Shown: piece by piece, positions 34,353 through 42,335 of the stretch | How positions within the stretch are numbered: the stretch's first letter is position 1 | Layout: each line of letters starts with the position of its first letter | Assembly: GCA_034717835.1 (NCBI GenBank) | Contig: JAYELZ010000050.1 | Location: forward strand, 1-56,472 | DNA: 56,472 nt | Reading direction: 5' to 3' | Origin: G713 sp034717835 | Lineage (GTDB): Bacteria > Chloroflexota > Anaerolineae > B4-G1 > SLSP01 | Program-made: the position numbers and the translations under genes | The notes under the pieces: generated by a model | Databases searched by the model: none | Told to the model about the DNA's origin: nothing | The model's input: the letters and a program-made list of their open reading frames with translations, nothing else

Positions 34353-36287
34353 ATGTCGATAGCTAAAGTGGCTCCTTACGGGGCTTGGAAATCACCCATT
34401 ACTTCCAAACTGATTGTTTCAGAAACTATTGGTCTGGGGACACCGCTCCTGGATGGGACAGACATCTATTGGCTAGAGGGTCGCCCCGCGGAAGGCGGTC
34501 GGAACGTCATTGTGCGGCGTTCACCTGACGGAACCTTGACCGATATGCTTCCCCGCCCCTTCAATGCGCGCACGCGGGTGCATGAGTACGGCGGCGGCTC
34601 CTTCATCGTCCACGAGGGAACGATTTATTTCTCCAATTATAGCGATCAGCGCCTTTATCGGTTGCGTCCCGGCGAACAGCCAGAACCGCTTACGCCGGAG
34701 ACGGAGTTGCGTTACGCGGATGGAGTGATTGACGCGGCTCACCGGCGGATGATTTGCGTGCGGGAGAATCACCGCGTCTCTGCCCACGAGGCGGTGAATA
34801 CTATCGTCGGCCTCAGTTGGACCGGTAATCCTAAGGGCGGGCAAGTATTGGCTTCTGGTCATGATTTCTATGCTACGCCGCGTCTCAGCCCGGATGGCAG
34901 GCAACTGGCCTGGTTGACCTGGGAACATCCTAATATGCCCTGGGATGCGACCGCGCTCTGGGTCGCCAGAGTATTGGTAGATGGCAGACTAGATGCCCCC
35001 CGGCTAATCGCGGGAGGTGCAGACGAGTCCATCTATCAACCCGCCTGGTCGCCAGACGGAGTGCTACACTTCGTCTCTGACCGCACCGGCTGGTGGAATC
35101 TCTACCGCTGGCGCGAGGGGCGCGTTGAGCCATTGCTCGAAATGGCGGCCGAATTTGGAGAGCCGCAATGGGTTTTCGGGATGTCCACCTATGCTTTTTG
35201 CGGGACGGAGAGCATTATCACGACCTACGCGCAAGACGGCAGCTGGCATATCGCCCAACTGGATAGTGAGAGTAGCGAGTTGCAGCCGCTTGAGACACCC
35301 TACACCAACTTGAGCTCACCTCAAGTTGGCCCGCTGGGGGTAGCATTGCGGGTAGGAGCACCTGCGCAGACTTCTGCCATCGCCCTCTTTGACCAAGATC
35401 TGAAAACGCATCAAGTTTTACGCAGTTCCAGCGCAGTGGATATGCCCGCTGGCTATCTATCCGCACCAGAGCCGGTGGAATTTCCCACCACGGCGGGATT
35501 GACTGCTCACGGACTCTTCTACGCGCCACAAAACGTGGCTTACACGGCCCCGGAGGAAGAGTTGCCGCCATTGCTGGTATTTATCCACGGCGGGCCGACG
35601 GCGGCCGCTTCAAGCACACTTAACCTCAAATTGCAGTACTGGACCAGTCGCGGTTTTGCCGTTTTGGATGTGAACTATGGTGGCAGCACCGGTTATGGGC
35701 GCGCTTATCGGGAACGGTTGAATGGGCAGTGGGGCGTGGTAGACGTGGACGATTGCGTGAACGGCGCGCGCTATTTGGTCACACGCGGTCTGGTGGATGG
35801 CGAACGGCTGGCCATTCGCGGCGGCAGCGCAGGCGGTTACACCACCCTCTGCGCGTTGACCTTTCATAAGGTCTTCAAAGCCGGGGCCAGCTACTACGGC
35901 ATCGGTGATCTGGAAGCATTGGCACAAGATACACACAAATTTGAATCGCGGTACTTGGAGCGGTTGGTGGGACCATACCCAGCACGGAAGGACATTTACG
36001 AGGAACGCTCACCATTACATTTCACCGACCAGCTCTCTTGTCCCGTGATCTTCTTCCAAGGCTTGGAGGATCAAGTCGTGCCGCCCCAGCAGGCCGAGCA
36101 AATGGTCGCGGCATTGGAAAGCAAAGGTGTGCCGGTGGCCTACCTACCCTTTGAGGGCGAACAACATGGTTTCCGCCGCGCGGAGAATATCAAGCGCGCT
36201 CTGGACGCGGAGCTCTACTTCTACTCGCGTATCTTCGACTTCCCGTTAGCAGAGCCAGTGAAACCGGTCACAATCAAGAACTTGTGA
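34353..36287 (+). CDS. S9 family prolyl oligopeptidase / dipeptidyl aminopeptidase
   Basis: 644 aa. N-terminal seven-bladed beta-propeller (about 40-370; repeats such as TPRLSPDGRQLAWLTWEHPN and YQPAWSPDGVLHFVSDRTGW) and a C-terminal alpha/beta hydrolase. Catalytic triad: Ser492 in RGGSAGGY, Asp573 in GLEDQVVPP, His605 in EQHGF; oxyanion region HGGPTAA. No signal peptide, so cytoplasmic cleavage of short peptides is expected. SD AAGGAGG. Confidence 0.93.
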   Translation: MSIAKVAPYGAWKSPITSKLIVSETIGLGTPLLDGTDIYWLEGRPAEGGRNVIVRRSPDGTLTDMLPRPFNARTRVHEYGGGSFIVHEGTIYFSNYSDQRLYRLRPGEQPEPLTPETELRYADGVIDAAHRRMICVRENHRVSAHEAVNTIVGLSWTGNPKGGQVLASGHDFYATPRLSPDGRQLAWLTWEHPNMPWDATALWVARVLVDGRLDAPRLIAGGADESIYQPAWSPDGVLHFVSDRTGWWNLYRWREGRVEPLLEMAAEFGEPQWVFGMSTYAFCGTESIITTYAQDGSWHIAQLDSESSELQPLETPYTNLSSPQVGPLGVALRVGAPAQTSAIALFDQDLKTHQVLRSSSAVDMPAGYLSAPEPVEFPTTAGLTAHGLFYAPQNVAYTAPEEELPPLLVFIHGGPTAAASSTLNLKLQYWTSRGFAVLDVNYGGSTGYGRAYRERLNGQWGVVDVDDCVNGARYLVTRGLVDGERLAIRGGSAGGYTTLCALTFHKVFKAGASYYGIGDLEALAQDTHKFESRYLERLVGPYPARKDIYEERSPLHFTDQLSCPVIFFQGLEDQVVPPQQAEQMVAALESKGVPVAYLPFEGEQHGFRRAENIKRALDAELYFYSRIFDFPLAEPVKPVTIKNL

Positions 36288-36371
36288 GCGTGATACTGTG
36301 TCTCAGTGGTGAATTATCTTTTTAGTTAGAGCCAAGTATAGTTAAATATAAGACATCTATGGAGGTTAATA

Positions 36372-36620
36372 ATGGTAGCTGCTGATCTATTAGAAATTTT
36401 GCGTTGTCCATACTGTGTGAGCGGAGAGACGCGCCGCACCGACAAGGACGATCCGGGCCAATTGGAACTAGTACGCGAGGAAAGTTGGTTGGTCTGCACG
36501 GATTGTGGGCGCAAGTATCCCATCCGCGATGATATCCCCGTGATGTTAATCGAAGAAGGCGAAAAATGGCAGAAAACTCCGGTGGACGAGCTGCTGGTTC
36601 CTCCCCCCACGGAGGAGTAA
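36372..36620 (+). CDS. Trm112-like zinc-ribbon protein (UPF0434)
   Basis: 82 aa. Family pattern LLEILRCPYC ... LVCTDCGRKYPIRDDIPVML; the two CxxC pairs should bind one zinc. Related proteins stabilise or activate methyltransferases. SD GGAGG. It overlaps the next gene by 55 bp in another frame. Confidence 0.85.
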   Translation: MVAADLLEILRCPYCVSGETRRTDKDDPGQLELVREESWLVCTDCGRKYPIRDDIPVMLIEEGEKWQKTPVDELLVPPPTEE

Positions 36621-36865
36621 TCACTTTAGTTAATCTAGATTGGGGGATCATCAGCCTCAGCCTCGCGGGGATATTTTTCATACTGTTAGGTCTAGTGGTA
36701 CTCGCATTGCCTGATGGGCAGGAAGGCATAATCATCTGGCAATTAGACCCAGATCATGCTCTCCGGCTGATGGATGCTGTGGGTGTCTTCGCTACAACCT
36801 TGGGAGTCAGTTTAGCGTGGCTGGGCGGCATGTTTTGGAGACGGCAGCTACAGGAATCAGAGTAG
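36566..36865 (+). CDS. Small two-helix membrane protein, unknown
   Basis: 99 aa with two hydrophobic helices (about 27-47 and 70-91). No family recognised. The only ATG in frame (36566) lies within the Trm112-like gene, preceded by GAAGAAGGCG; a non-ATG start near 36615 cannot be excluded. No hydrophilic domain. Confidence 0.5.
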   Translation: MAENSGGRAAGSSPHGGVITLVNLDWGIISLSLAGIFFILLGLVVLALPDGQEGIIIWQLDPDHALRLMDAVGVFATTLGVSLAWLGGMFWRRQLQESE

Positions 36866-36901
36866 CATTGCCAGACTCCTACTAATTCACACCCGGCTAA
36901 T

Positions 36902-36929
36902 TTGACATCTGACAAGGCACTGCTATAAT
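36902..36929 (+). promoter_or_regulatory. Promoter of tRNA-Lys
   Basis: TTGACA (36902-36907), 16-bp spacer, TATAAT (36924-36929), 11 bp before the tRNA. Confidence 0.82.
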
Positions 36930-36940
36930 TTCGGCTGTGG

Positions 36941-37017
36941 GGGTCGTTAGCTCAGTCTGGCAGAGCAGGGGCCTTTTAAGCCCACGGTCGCAGGTTCGAA
37001 TCCTGCACGACTCACCA
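36941..37017 (+). tRNA. tRNA-Lys (anticodon TTT), CCA encoded
   Basis: 77 nt including CCA, the only tRNA here with an encoded CCA. Acceptor GGGTCGT/ACGACTC (one G-U), anticodon loop CTTTTAA, T arm GCAGG TTCGAAT CCTGC. The anticodon stem GGGGC/GCCCA has a G-A at its outer pair. Confidence 0.9.
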
Positions 37018-37049
37018 AAAAGACCGCGCTAAAAAACGCGGTCTTTTTT
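37017..37049. terminator. Terminator after tRNA-Lys
   Basis: AAAAAGACCGCG / CGCGGTCTTTTTT stem with an 8-nt loop; the A and T runs on both sides let it also serve the minus-strand kinase that ends at 37098. Confidence 0.9.
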
Positions 37050-37097
37050 GTTGAGAGGTAAACGCCGCAAAAGCTACGGGGCTTTGGACTGGGGAGA

Positions 37098-39731
37098 TTA
37101 ACAAGTAGGGAGTATAAAACTGAAAGTACTGCCTTGTCCTACCACACTATCTACCCAAATACGTCCGCCGTTAACTTCCACTAGAGTTTTGGCGACAGCC
37201 ATACCCACCCCACGCTCACCCAAGCCTTGTACCAAGGGCTGCCCGGCCCGATAGAACCGGCGGAAAACTTTGGAGTAGTCTTCGGGAGCAATTCCCTCTC
37301 CGGTATCCTCCACAGAAATACGAATAAAGGAACTTTCTTGCTCATCAATTGCCATTTTTTGCTCTTTGGCCCTTATCATAATTCCTGTCCCCGCAGAGGA
37401 ACAGAGAGCGGCGTTAGAAAGTAACCGAAGCATGATTTGGTAGAGACTATCTCTATCGGCCTGCACTGACGGGAGCTCCGCCGGGAGGTCCAAATCTACC
37501 GTAAGGTTGCGCTCTCGGAACCGAGCTGCAAGCCCCATGACAGCTTGCTCAATAATATCAATCAAATCAATGGCTTGAGGAACTAATTTTATCTGACGAG
37601 CATCAGATGAGGTGATTTGAACAAGATCATTGAGCATTTGCCCCATCTGCTCAATGCCGGCTTTTACACGCTCCAAGAACTGTTGTTGCAGCTCTGTGAG
37701 AATACCGACTTGCTCACCTATCAATAAATCGGTATAGCCAGTGATGGAAGTCATCGGGGTACGTAGTTCATTGACAATGCCCACAATAGATTCTTGTTGT
37801 CCTACCAGACTCTTTTCACTCTGCAAAGTGACCATCAAGCCATCGGGTTGACCATCACGTCCCGACAACAATATCAAATCTGCTTCTACAACTTCTTCCT
37901 GCGGCTGCAAGGTGATGTGCATACGGCGTGGGGCATTAACCTTGGTGGTGAGCAAAGTATCAATGGTCTGAGTCCAAAGCGGCTCGGCATAGACGCTATC
38001 CAAAGGCAACCCCACTACATCGCCTGGGGGGAGCGCCAACAGACGCCGCGCCAGAGCATCCGCCATCCGAATTTCACCATCTTTATTAGCCACCAGCAAC
38101 CCGACGACTCCCCGGTGGTTTTTTTCTTGTTCCGCGCTTGTTAACAGCTGCTCTTTATCGGTCAATTCCTGCTGCATCTTGAAGTGTTCATCTTCAGCCT
38201 CATCCAACTGCCGCTTCATTTTAGCTAGTTCATGCCCTAAGCGGTTGCGCTCTTCGATTAGGACTTCTCGGTCTTTAGCTAGATCCTTAACTTCCTGTTG
38301 CCAAAAAATCAGCGCGGCTTCGTCAACTTGCGGAGCACGTTGTTCGAGTTCTTGATGCAATCGGGAATATTCCTGGTCACGCTCCTGGAGCGCGGTTTGC
38401 AGTTCTCCGATATGCTTTTTGAGAACCTTGATCTCCGTCTGACTAGCGGACAGATCATCAAAGAGTTCGCTTTCATGTTCCCGTAGGCTAAAGATGGAAC
38501 CCCCACGATGCTTAGCTCGCTCAATGGCGCCTCCCACCAGAGCAGCGATCAGACGATATGCTTCTAATTCTGCCGTTGCCCAGTGCTGTTTGGTTTCGGA
38601 ATTACCGAGTATCAAGAAGCCAATACGCTTTTTCTGCACACGCATTGGAAGCACAAGCAAGGGCCCACTAGAATAGCCTAGTGTCTCATAGAGCTTATGT
38701 TGCCAGGCCGGTGAACGCGCGGGTTGACTGATCTGCGGTTCTCCCTCGACCCAAATTTCTAGCAACTGCGGAATTTCCGACAGTTCGAGGGTCGGGGTTT
38801 CAAGTTTGCCTGTAGGTGGGTGGCTGGCGACGATGCGGACAAAGGGATTCTCGTCATTGTCCGCCAGAGCTATCGCGCAGATATCAGCATTAAAGAGCGT
38901 GGCCAAGTGCGAGGAGGCAATCAACAGCGAAGGCTCCAACTCTCTGGCGGTCTCAATTTTCTCCAATAGCGATTGTAGCTGGGAGATGTAAGCCTCAGAA
39001 CTGATGCAGGCTATATCGCTAGAGACAACTGTCCCCGCAGGCAGCTGTCTAGCTCCTCCCCAGGTTTGCAACCTAGCGAGGTAGGCAGCCAAGAGAGGAT
39101 AAGCGATCAAAGCGCTCAATCGCTCCCAATCTGAAAAGTTCAAATCAGGCACGGGCCAGCTAAGTTGTGCCAGATGTCCTAATAACCAGAAAGTCAGTAA
39201 ACCTACGGCCCATTCCCACTCCAACGGGCGGGCGACAAGTTGCACACCCAAGCTACCTACTAGCAAGATGATAGCACCCACTTCCCAGATTAACTCGTGC
39301 GCGGTTCCGTTATAGGTTTGCCCCGTTTGGAGCAATGGCAACCAAGAGGTGAGAGCATAGAGATAGAATCCCCCAGCTATCACGAGTAGGATTCTCACTA
39401 CCCACGTCTGCCAGAGAGCCGGATGATAGTTTAAGATGGCCCAAAATAGCAGCAGCAGGCTCAGCACTTCTAATAAACGCTCTAGGGGCGGCAACGCGGC
39501 CGCTGGTATCAATACGCCTGCTGTTCCCAGCAACGCCACCCCAATGAGGATCACGCGACCCGCCAGCATGACGCCTATCGCCCAAACCCAACGGTCTGAT
39601 TTGGCGGTTTGCTGGCGCAAAGCGAATGCGGAAATCAGGGCTTGCTGCAAGGCAAAGAGTGTGACCAGGAAATAAACCAGATCGCCTGGCGGCCGAGTGA
39701 GTATTTGGATGGTTTCGTGCAAGATATTCAT
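37098..39731 (-). CDS. Membrane sensor kinase-like protein lacking the phospho-acceptor His
   Basis: 877 aa. N-terminal seven or so membrane helices (about 1-215), GAF (about 250-400), long coiled coil (about 400-510), PAS (about 515-640), HisKA-like and HATPase. In the H-box the usual SHELRTP reads VNELRTP, so the acceptor position (residue 654) is Asn. The ATPase motifs are kept (LLSNAA N-box, DTGEGI, GERGVGMAVAK). It may be a pseudokinase or allosteric partner, or use another acceptor. No response regulator is adjacent. The start at 39731 has no strong SD. Confidence 0.85.
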   Translation of the reverse strand: MNILHETIQILTRPPGDLVYFLVTLFALQQALISAFALRQQTAKSDRWVWAIGVMLAGRVILIGVALLGTAGVLIPAAALPPLERLLEVLSLLLLFWAILNYHPALWQTWVVRILLVIAGGFYLYALTSWLPLLQTGQTYNGTAHELIWEVGAIILLVGSLGVQLVARPLEWEWAVGLLTFWLLGHLAQLSWPVPDLNFSDWERLSALIAYPLLAAYLARLQTWGGARQLPAGTVVSSDIACISSEAYISQLQSLLEKIETARELEPSLLIASSHLATLFNADICAIALADNDENPFVRIVASHPPTGKLETPTLELSEIPQLLEIWVEGEPQISQPARSPAWQHKLYETLGYSSGPLLVLPMRVQKKRIGFLILGNSETKQHWATAELEAYRLIAALVGGAIERAKHRGGSIFSLREHESELFDDLSASQTEIKVLKKHIGELQTALQERDQEYSRLHQELEQRAPQVDEAALIFWQQEVKDLAKDREVLIEERNRLGHELAKMKRQLDEAEDEHFKMQQELTDKEQLLTSAEQEKNHRGVVGLLVANKDGEIRMADALARRLLALPPGDVVGLPLDSVYAEPLWTQTIDTLLTTKVNAPRRMHITLQPQEEVVEADLILLSGRDGQPDGLMVTLQSEKSLVGQQESIVGIVNELRTPMTSITGYTDLLIGEQVGILTELQQQFLERVKAGIEQMGQMLNDLVQITSSDARQIKLVPQAIDLIDIIEQAVMGLAARFRERNLTVDLDLPAELPSVQADRDSLYQIMLRLLSNAALCSSAGTGIMIRAKEQKMAIDEQESSFIRISVEDTGEGIAPEDYSKVFRRFYRAGQPLVQGLGERGVGMAVAKTLVEVNGGRIWVDSVVGQGSTFSFILPTC

Positions 39732-39862
39732 AGTAAATGTGTAAATCTTGTTTTAATAGTGAATGATTGAATTATAGAGCAAAGTCGGCAGGTGGCAACC
39801 ATTTAAGCTACCACTCAGCATACCGGGGAACTACCCTTCTGACTGCTCTCTAAAAGTCACTA

Positions 39863-39897
39863 TTGACAAATTATGAATACTATGTTATTATCATAGT
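39863..39897 (+). promoter_or_regulatory. PadR promoter and inverted repeat
   Basis: TTGACA (39863-39868), 17-bp spacer, TATTAT (39886-39891). The inverted repeat ACTATG-N7-CATAGT (39879-39897) covers the -10 box, where an autoregulating PadR dimer would bind. Confidence 0.7.
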
Positions 39898-39908
39898 GGA
39901 GGTAACAA

Positions 39909-40292
39909 ATGCCTAGACGCGGTAGACATAGACATGGTGAGGGAGTTCCCCAGCCACGCTGGGGACGCCGCAAGCCTATCCTGCAACCATTGATTCTGCT
40001 TCTTTTAGCCGAAGAAGCAACACACGGGTATGGTCTGGTGGAACGGTTAACCAACAACTATAATTTGGGGTCGATAATACCACAAACAGTCTATCGGGCT
40101 TTGCGGGAGATGGAAACGGTTGGCTGGATTGCGCCGTCCTGGGATATGGAAAGTGGTCAGGGGCCACCGCGCAAGGTTTACCGGGCAACACCAGCCGGTA
40201 TATCCGCATTGGAGGCGTGGTCGCAAGAGTTACAGGACTTACGCGGTATGGTGAACGTTTTTCTGGAATCTTATCAACGATTGCACTATTAA
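39909..40292 (+). CDS. PadR-family transcriptional regulator
   Basis: 127 aa. An Arg/His-rich tail (MPRRGRHRHGEGV) leads into the PadR winged helix: ILQPLILLLLAEEATHGYGL, then TVYRALREMETVGWI and a RKVYRATPAG wing, and a C-terminal dimer helix. SD GGAGG. It is the first gene of a same-strand run reaching 45.8 kb, so it is the probable regulator of the cofactor-type cluster. The effector is unknown. Confidence 0.88.
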   Translation: MPRRGRHRHGEGVPQPRWGRRKPILQPLILLLLAEEATHGYGLVERLTNNYNLGSIIPQTVYRALREMETVGWIAPSWDMESGQGPPRKVYRATPAGISALEAWSQELQDLRGMVNVFLESYQRLHY

Positions 40293-40305
40293 GGAGGTGA
40301 GCTAG

Positions 40306-40521
40306 ATGTTCAGATTCGGAAGAAGTAGAGGGTTTGGACGCGGTTTTATCCGTGGCGGCATTTGGGGATCCCGGTTCGGACGTGGCAGATTCTTTGGACG
40401 CAATTTTGGACGTGGTATGATTCTCGGGCGGGGTTTCAGACGCGGCAGGATTTTCTGGCGCGGATTCGGTCGTGGCAGAATTTTTGGGCGCAGCAGAGGC
40501 CGGGGACGAGGCTTTTACTAA
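40306..40521 (+). CDS. Arg-Gly-Phe repeat peptide, 71 aa
   Basis: Nearly the whole protein is made of FGRG/RGR-type units (e.g. FGRGRFFGRNFGRG); over a third of residues are Arg and nearly as many Gly, with no Cys, His, Lys or acidic residue. SD AAGGAGG 8 nt before ATG and good operon spacing (14 bp after padR) support translation. No family recognised. Such a chain should be disordered and highly basic, so binding to nucleic acid, membrane or an acidic partner is conceivable; this is inference. Confidence 0.7.
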   Translation: MFRFGRSRGFGRGFIRGGIWGSRFGRGRFFGRNFGRGMILGRGFRRGRIFWRGFGRGRIFGRSRGRGRGFY

Positions 40522-40597
40522 GTCTGTTTAAGGAACGTACCCGCAAGGAACAGAAGAATTACTTTCATCAATTTTTCTATAAAGGGAGGTAACACAG

Positions 40598-40882
40598 ATG
40601 TTTGGATTTGGCAGGGGTGGAGGTTTTGGACGTGGGGGAGGCTTTGGACGTGGGGGGGGACGCGGATTTGGCCCTGGACAGGGAGCCTGTTTTAGTTACT
40701 ACCAAACTTATGGTCAGTGGCCCGCGTGGTCACGCATGGCCGGTGGGCCTGGATATTGGCGCTCGGCAGACACTGGAATGCCCCCTTATGGAGCACCCAA
40801 TAGCGAAGTCGCCGAACTGCGGGCGGAAGTGGCCCAATTGCGCGAGCAAATTGAGCTAGCTCTTAGCAAGCTAACAGCGTAG
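40598..40882 (+). CDS. Gly/Arg-rich N-terminus plus coiled coil (DUF5320-like)
   Basis: 94 aa. Residues 1-30 are FGRGGG repeats, a central aromatic/Gly part holds the only Cys (ACFSYYQTYG), and the C-terminus is a heptad helix (VAELRAEVAQLREQIELALS). This layout, Gly-rich head and short coiled-coil tail, resembles the DUF5320 family that accompanies NifX-type genes in anaerobes. SD GGGAGG. The coiled coil suggests assembly with the next proteins, whose tails have similar heptads. Confidence 0.72.
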   Translation: MFGFGRGGGFGRGGGFGRGGGRGFGPGQGACFSYYQTYGQWPAWSRMAGGPGYWRSADTGMPPYGAPNSEVAELRAEVAQLREQIELALSKLTA

Positions 40883-40921
40883 CAGAATAACTATTAACTA
40901 TATTACAGAGGAGTATATCTT

Positions 40922-41416
40922 ATGAAAATAGCAGTCAGTGCCAGTGGTACAACTTTAGCCGCGCGAGTGGATCCGCGCTTTGGGCGTTGCGCTCAATATC
41001 TACTCGTGGATATCGATAACGATAGTTTCGAGGTATGGCCCAATGCAGCCGCCATGGCTGGTGGCGGGGCCGGGATTCAAGCCGCGCAAGCAGTTGTCGG
41101 CAGCGGTGCTCAAGCCGTCATCAGCGGGAACTTGGGCCCCAACGCTTTCCAGGTGCTGGAGGCGGCCGGCATTCCCGCCTACACCGTCACCAACATGACT
41201 ATCGCGCAAGCCGTGGCAGCTTTCAAAGCTGGCGAGCTGACATCCGTGGGTGGCGCCACCAATGCAGCGCATTCAGGGGCTATGAACGCTCCCACCACAG
41301 CCCCTTCCCCAGTACCAGCCCCAGCGGATGAAGTAGCAGCTCTCAAAGAAGAGGTTGCTGGGCTGCGCCAATCAGTCGCGGCACTGTTGGAGAAAATAGA
41401 CGCAGTTAGCAAATAG
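40922..41416 (+). CDS. NifX/NafY-type dinitrogenase-cofactor-like protein 1
   Basis: 164 aa. Residues 1-108 match the Nitro_FeMo-Co fold: MKIAVSASG, VDPRFGRCAQYLLVDID, GAGIQAAQAVVGSGAQAVI, then GNLGPNAFQVLEAAGIPAY. The tail (about 130-164) is a heptad coiled coil (EVAALKEEVAGLRQSVAALL) like that of the gene before. In known systems the fold carries iron-molybdenum cofactor precursors; no nif genes lie here, so another metal cluster is more likely. SD AGAGGAG. Confidence 0.88.
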   Translation: MKIAVSASGTTLAARVDPRFGRCAQYLLVDIDNDSFEVWPNAAAMAGGGAGIQAAQAVVGSGAQAVISGNLGPNAFQVLEAAGIPAYTVTNMTIAQAVAAFKAGELTSVGGATNAAHSGAMNAPTTAPSPVPAPADEVAALKEEVAGLRQSVAALLEKIDAVSK

Positions 41417-41439
41417 AGAAACCAAAAGAGGATAAGAAG

Positions 41440-41826
41440 ATGAGCGGCAGAGAGATTAGACCAAGCGAGCCAAGTTCACCAGTGACGTGGGAAAGCACAT
41501 TGCCCGAGGAGAGCACGCCGCCGATCATTGAAGTAGAAACACGTCTACTCCCGGAACGTCAGTTGCCGCAGAAGAGCAATCTATTGCGGCAGGGACTGGA
41601 GGTACTTTCTGGGTTGGCGCAGCTGGCAATGGTCTGGGTAGAAAACCGTGAGAAACGGTTGGCTGCCCAGACAACTAATCAACTAACCGCCACAAGAGAT
41701 TCCACTCTTGCTCCTAATGCACAGCCAACAACTATCGCCAATAACTTCAACAACACCGGTCATGGACGGCAAGGGGGCGGTGGCGGACGTCGCCGGCAAC
41801 GGCGACAAGCTAAAGGTAGATGGTAA
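41440..41826 (+). CDS. Unknown protein with Gly/Arg-rich C-terminus
   Basis: 128 aa. Polar and Pro-rich first 45 residues, one amphipathic/hydrophobic stretch (VLSGLAQLAMVWVENREKRL, about 56-75), a Thr/Asn-rich linker and a basic end (GRQGGGGGRRRQRRQAKGRW). No family recognised. It continues the Arg/Gly theme of its neighbours. An AAGAGGA-type SD precedes it. Confidence 0.65.
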   Translation: MSGREIRPSEPSSPVTWESTLPEESTPPIIEVETRLLPERQLPQKSNLLRQGLEVLSGLAQLAMVWVENREKRLAAQTTNQLTATRDSTLAPNAQPTTIANNFNNTGHGRQGGGGGRRRQRRQAKGRW

Positions 41827-41922
41827 ACAGTAGCCAGCGGTAAAACAACCACACCTTTTGTGTTTTTTAGCGTTTTGAACAAGCTTACACAATCAAGCAT
41901 ATTTAGCAATAGGAGGTTAACA

Positions 41923-42132
41923 ATGGGGATTTTCGGACGTGGTAGAGGTAGGAATGCGGGCGGAGGGCGTGGCAGTGGCGGACGCGGACAGGGTGGGGGA
42001 AACAAACCTGGTTCCGGCCCGGCTGGAGTTTGTGTTTGCCCCTCGTGTGGACATACGCAGCCCCATCAGGTCGGCGTACCCTGTTACAATTTAACTTGTC
42101 CCAAGTGCGGTGCCAAATTAGCCAAGCAGTAA
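41923..42132 (+). CDS. Gly/Arg-rich small zinc-ribbon protein
   Basis: 69 aa from ATG 41923 with AGGAGG 7 nt before it (a frame to 41860 lacks an SD). Residues 1-32 are FGRGRGRNAGGG-type; residues 36-69 form a zinc ribbon: CVCPSCGHTQPHQ, then VPCYNLTCPKCGAKL. The CPxCG.x.PH...GVPC....CPKCG pattern also occurs in proteins beside NifX/MinD clusters of other anaerobes, from memory. It could be a metal or nucleic-acid binding partner. Confidence 0.8.
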   Translation: MGIFGRGRGRNAGGGRGSGGRGQGGGNKPGSGPAGVCVCPSCGHTQPHQVGVPCYNLTCPKCGAKLAKQ

Positions 42133-42141
42133 GTCAATTTC

Positions 42142-42172
42142 AGGCCGCCGAGCCTCCAAGTCTCGGCGGCCT
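42142..42172 (+). terminator. GC-rich hairpin between the small genes and the second NifX gene
   Basis: An 11-bp stem AGGCCGCCGAG / CTCGGCGGCCT with a 9-nt loop. The T run is weak (AATACTTT). Partial terminator or mRNA stabiliser. Confidence 0.6.
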
Positions 42173-42237
42173 AATACTTTAATCTATTACCGGGCGCTTT
42201 TACCAGGTGTTTAATTACCCATTACCCAGGGATTCAG

Positions 42238-42296
42238 AGAGGCACAGAGAGTTTTTAGAGCATTTACCCAATACTCTGTGTGACTTAGGTGCCTCT
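42238..42296. repeat. Imperfect inverted repeat AGAGGCAC...GTGCCTCT
   Basis: AGAGGCAC (42238-42245) and GTGCCTCT (42289-42296) with inner CACAGAG / CTCTGTG partners (42243-42249 and 42274-42280). It looks like a small dispersed palindromic element in the 203-bp gap. Confidence 0.5.
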
Positions 42297-42335
42297 GCAA
42301 AAAGTATCCGGTAGCGAATACCTTAGGAGAAAAAA

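Noticed and set aside
40306..40521. The Arg/Gly-rich frame as non-coding GC repeat
   Set aside because: A strong SD, operon spacing, and the same composition in three neighbouring genes favour translation, although proof is lacking.
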